Translations under genes and position numbers: made by a program
DNA from: Methylotenera_A sp040387515
GTDB lineage: Bacteria > Pseudomonadota > Gammaproteobacteria > Burkholderiales > Methylophilaceae
Direction: 5' to 3'
Length of the DNA: 60,924 bases
Assembly (NCBI GenBank): GCA_040387515.1
Contig: JAZKDP010000004.1
Coordinates: 1-60,924 of the forward strand
Part shown: in pieces, positions 60,421 through 60,924 of the stretch
Numbering within the stretch: position 1 is the first letter of the stretch
Layout of the letters: every line of letters starts with the position of its first letter
Notes under the pieces: model-generated
Told to the model about the DNA's origin: nothing
Database searches by the model: none
What the model saw: only the letters and a program-made list of their open reading frames with translations

Positions 60421-60924
60421 TGGCCAATGTAACAACAGCAATTAAAGCAGAATCGCGTGATTTAAACTTTTTTTATAGCAACGGTATGCAAGCTTTAAAA
60501 AGCGTCAATATGCCTTTGTACGAAAACAAAATCACCGCATTAATTGGCCCATCAGGCTGTGGAAAATCCACATTTTTGCGTTGTTTTAACCGCATGCACG
60601 ATCTGTATCCAGGTAATAAATATCAAGGTCAAATCATCATGCATCCAGACAATACTAACATCCTGGAACCTGGCGTAGATCCAATCGAAGTACGCATGCG
60701 TATTAGCATGGTGTTCCAAAAGCCGAATCCTTTTCCTAAATCTATTTATGAGAATGTGGCTTACGGCTTGCGCGTGCGTGGTGAAAAAAATAAGCGCATG
60801 GTAGATGACAAAGTAGAAGAAGCGTTAAAAGGCGGCGCGTTGTGGAATGAGGTAAAAGACCGTTTGCATGATTTGGCCTTTAACTTATCTGGCGGCCAGC
60901 AACAACGTTTATGTATTGCGCGCG
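60421..60924 (+). CDS. pstB: Phosphate ABC transporter ATPase PstB, 3' end cut
   Basis: The first 168 residues of the Pst ATPase. Walker A is LIGPSGCGKSTFLRCFNRM (residues about 40-58), the Q-loop is MVFQKPNPFPKSI and the ABC signature LSGGQQQRL ends the window. The Walker B region lies beyond the edge. It follows pstA by 66 bp, the usual order; phoU would be expected next. Confidence 0.96.

Noticed and set aside
1..60924. CRISPR arrays, insertion sequences, prophage or integrase genes
   Set aside because: I found no regularly spaced repeats, transposase, integrase or phage structural genes; base composition appears uniform by eye.

Overview
The window is a contiguous, gene-dense chromosomal segment of an AT-rich betaproteobacterium. 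Gene content and order point to the Nitrosomonadales, most likely a Methylophilaceae methylotroph such as Methylotenera or Methylophilus. That assignment is an inference from gene order, from betaproteobacterial markers (a DUF4845 gene between lepB and rnc, mucD beside rpoE-rseA-rseB, an isc operon led by iscR) and from base composition; no rRNA or methanol dehydrogenase gene is present to confirm it. I see no insertion sequence, prophage, CRISPR array or integrase, so the segment looks like vertically inherited core genome with a few lineage-specific inserts.

Layout. 1-5.7 kb: the 5' part of a tRNA-fMet gene with a strong sigma-70 promoter, a secreted DUF4197 protein, glycogen phosphorylase and the Hsp90 chaperone htpG with a recognisable sigma-32 promoter. 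5.8-11 kb: a polyphosphate block of ppx, an Ala/Lys/Pro-tailed DNA-binding-like protein, sixA and ppk1; ppk1 has phased PhoB half-sites upstream. 11-23.4 kb: a long minus-strand housekeeping run read as rpoE-rseA-rseB-mucD, lepA-lepB-DUF4845-rnc-era-(unknown)-recO-pdxJ-acpS-tcdA. It matches the E. coli order except that mucD sits where rseC would be. 23.5-32.4 kb: nadB, a secreted nuclease, a SlyD-type isomerase, mutS, suhB, trmJ and several small unknown genes. 32.5-40.1 kb: cysE followed by iscR, a second cysteine desulfurase, iscS-iscU-iscA-hscB-hscA-fdx, with an IscR type 1 box before iscR. 40.1-42.5 kb: a beta-carbonic anhydrase and a SulP anion transporter, probably a bicarbonate supply unit.

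42.5-49.5 kb is the most accessory-looking part. It holds two tandem small exported paralogues sharing an unusual repeated SKRPY motif, a divergent LuxR-type regulator with a perfect palindrome in the shared promoter region, a CHASE3-like hybrid histidine kinase, a lone receiver protein, an exported trypsin-like protease with TPR repeats, a 470-bp gene-free stretch with strong hairpins, a lone GAF protein and a Crp/Fnr-type regulator.

49.6-60.9 kb is largely a phosphate region: an OprP/OprO-type porin with a near-perfect Pho box, then lysS and prfB (with the programmed +1 frameshift), arsC with an aquaporin-family channel, a DUF47-Pit pair, and pstS-pstC-pstA-pstB, the last cut by the window end. 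Pho boxes precede both pstS and pstC, and a terminator separates these two genes. With the Pho sites before ppk1, the window outlines a phosphate circuit: outer-membrane entry, periplasmic capture, inner-membrane import, polyphosphate storage, and removal of arsenate that enters by the same route.
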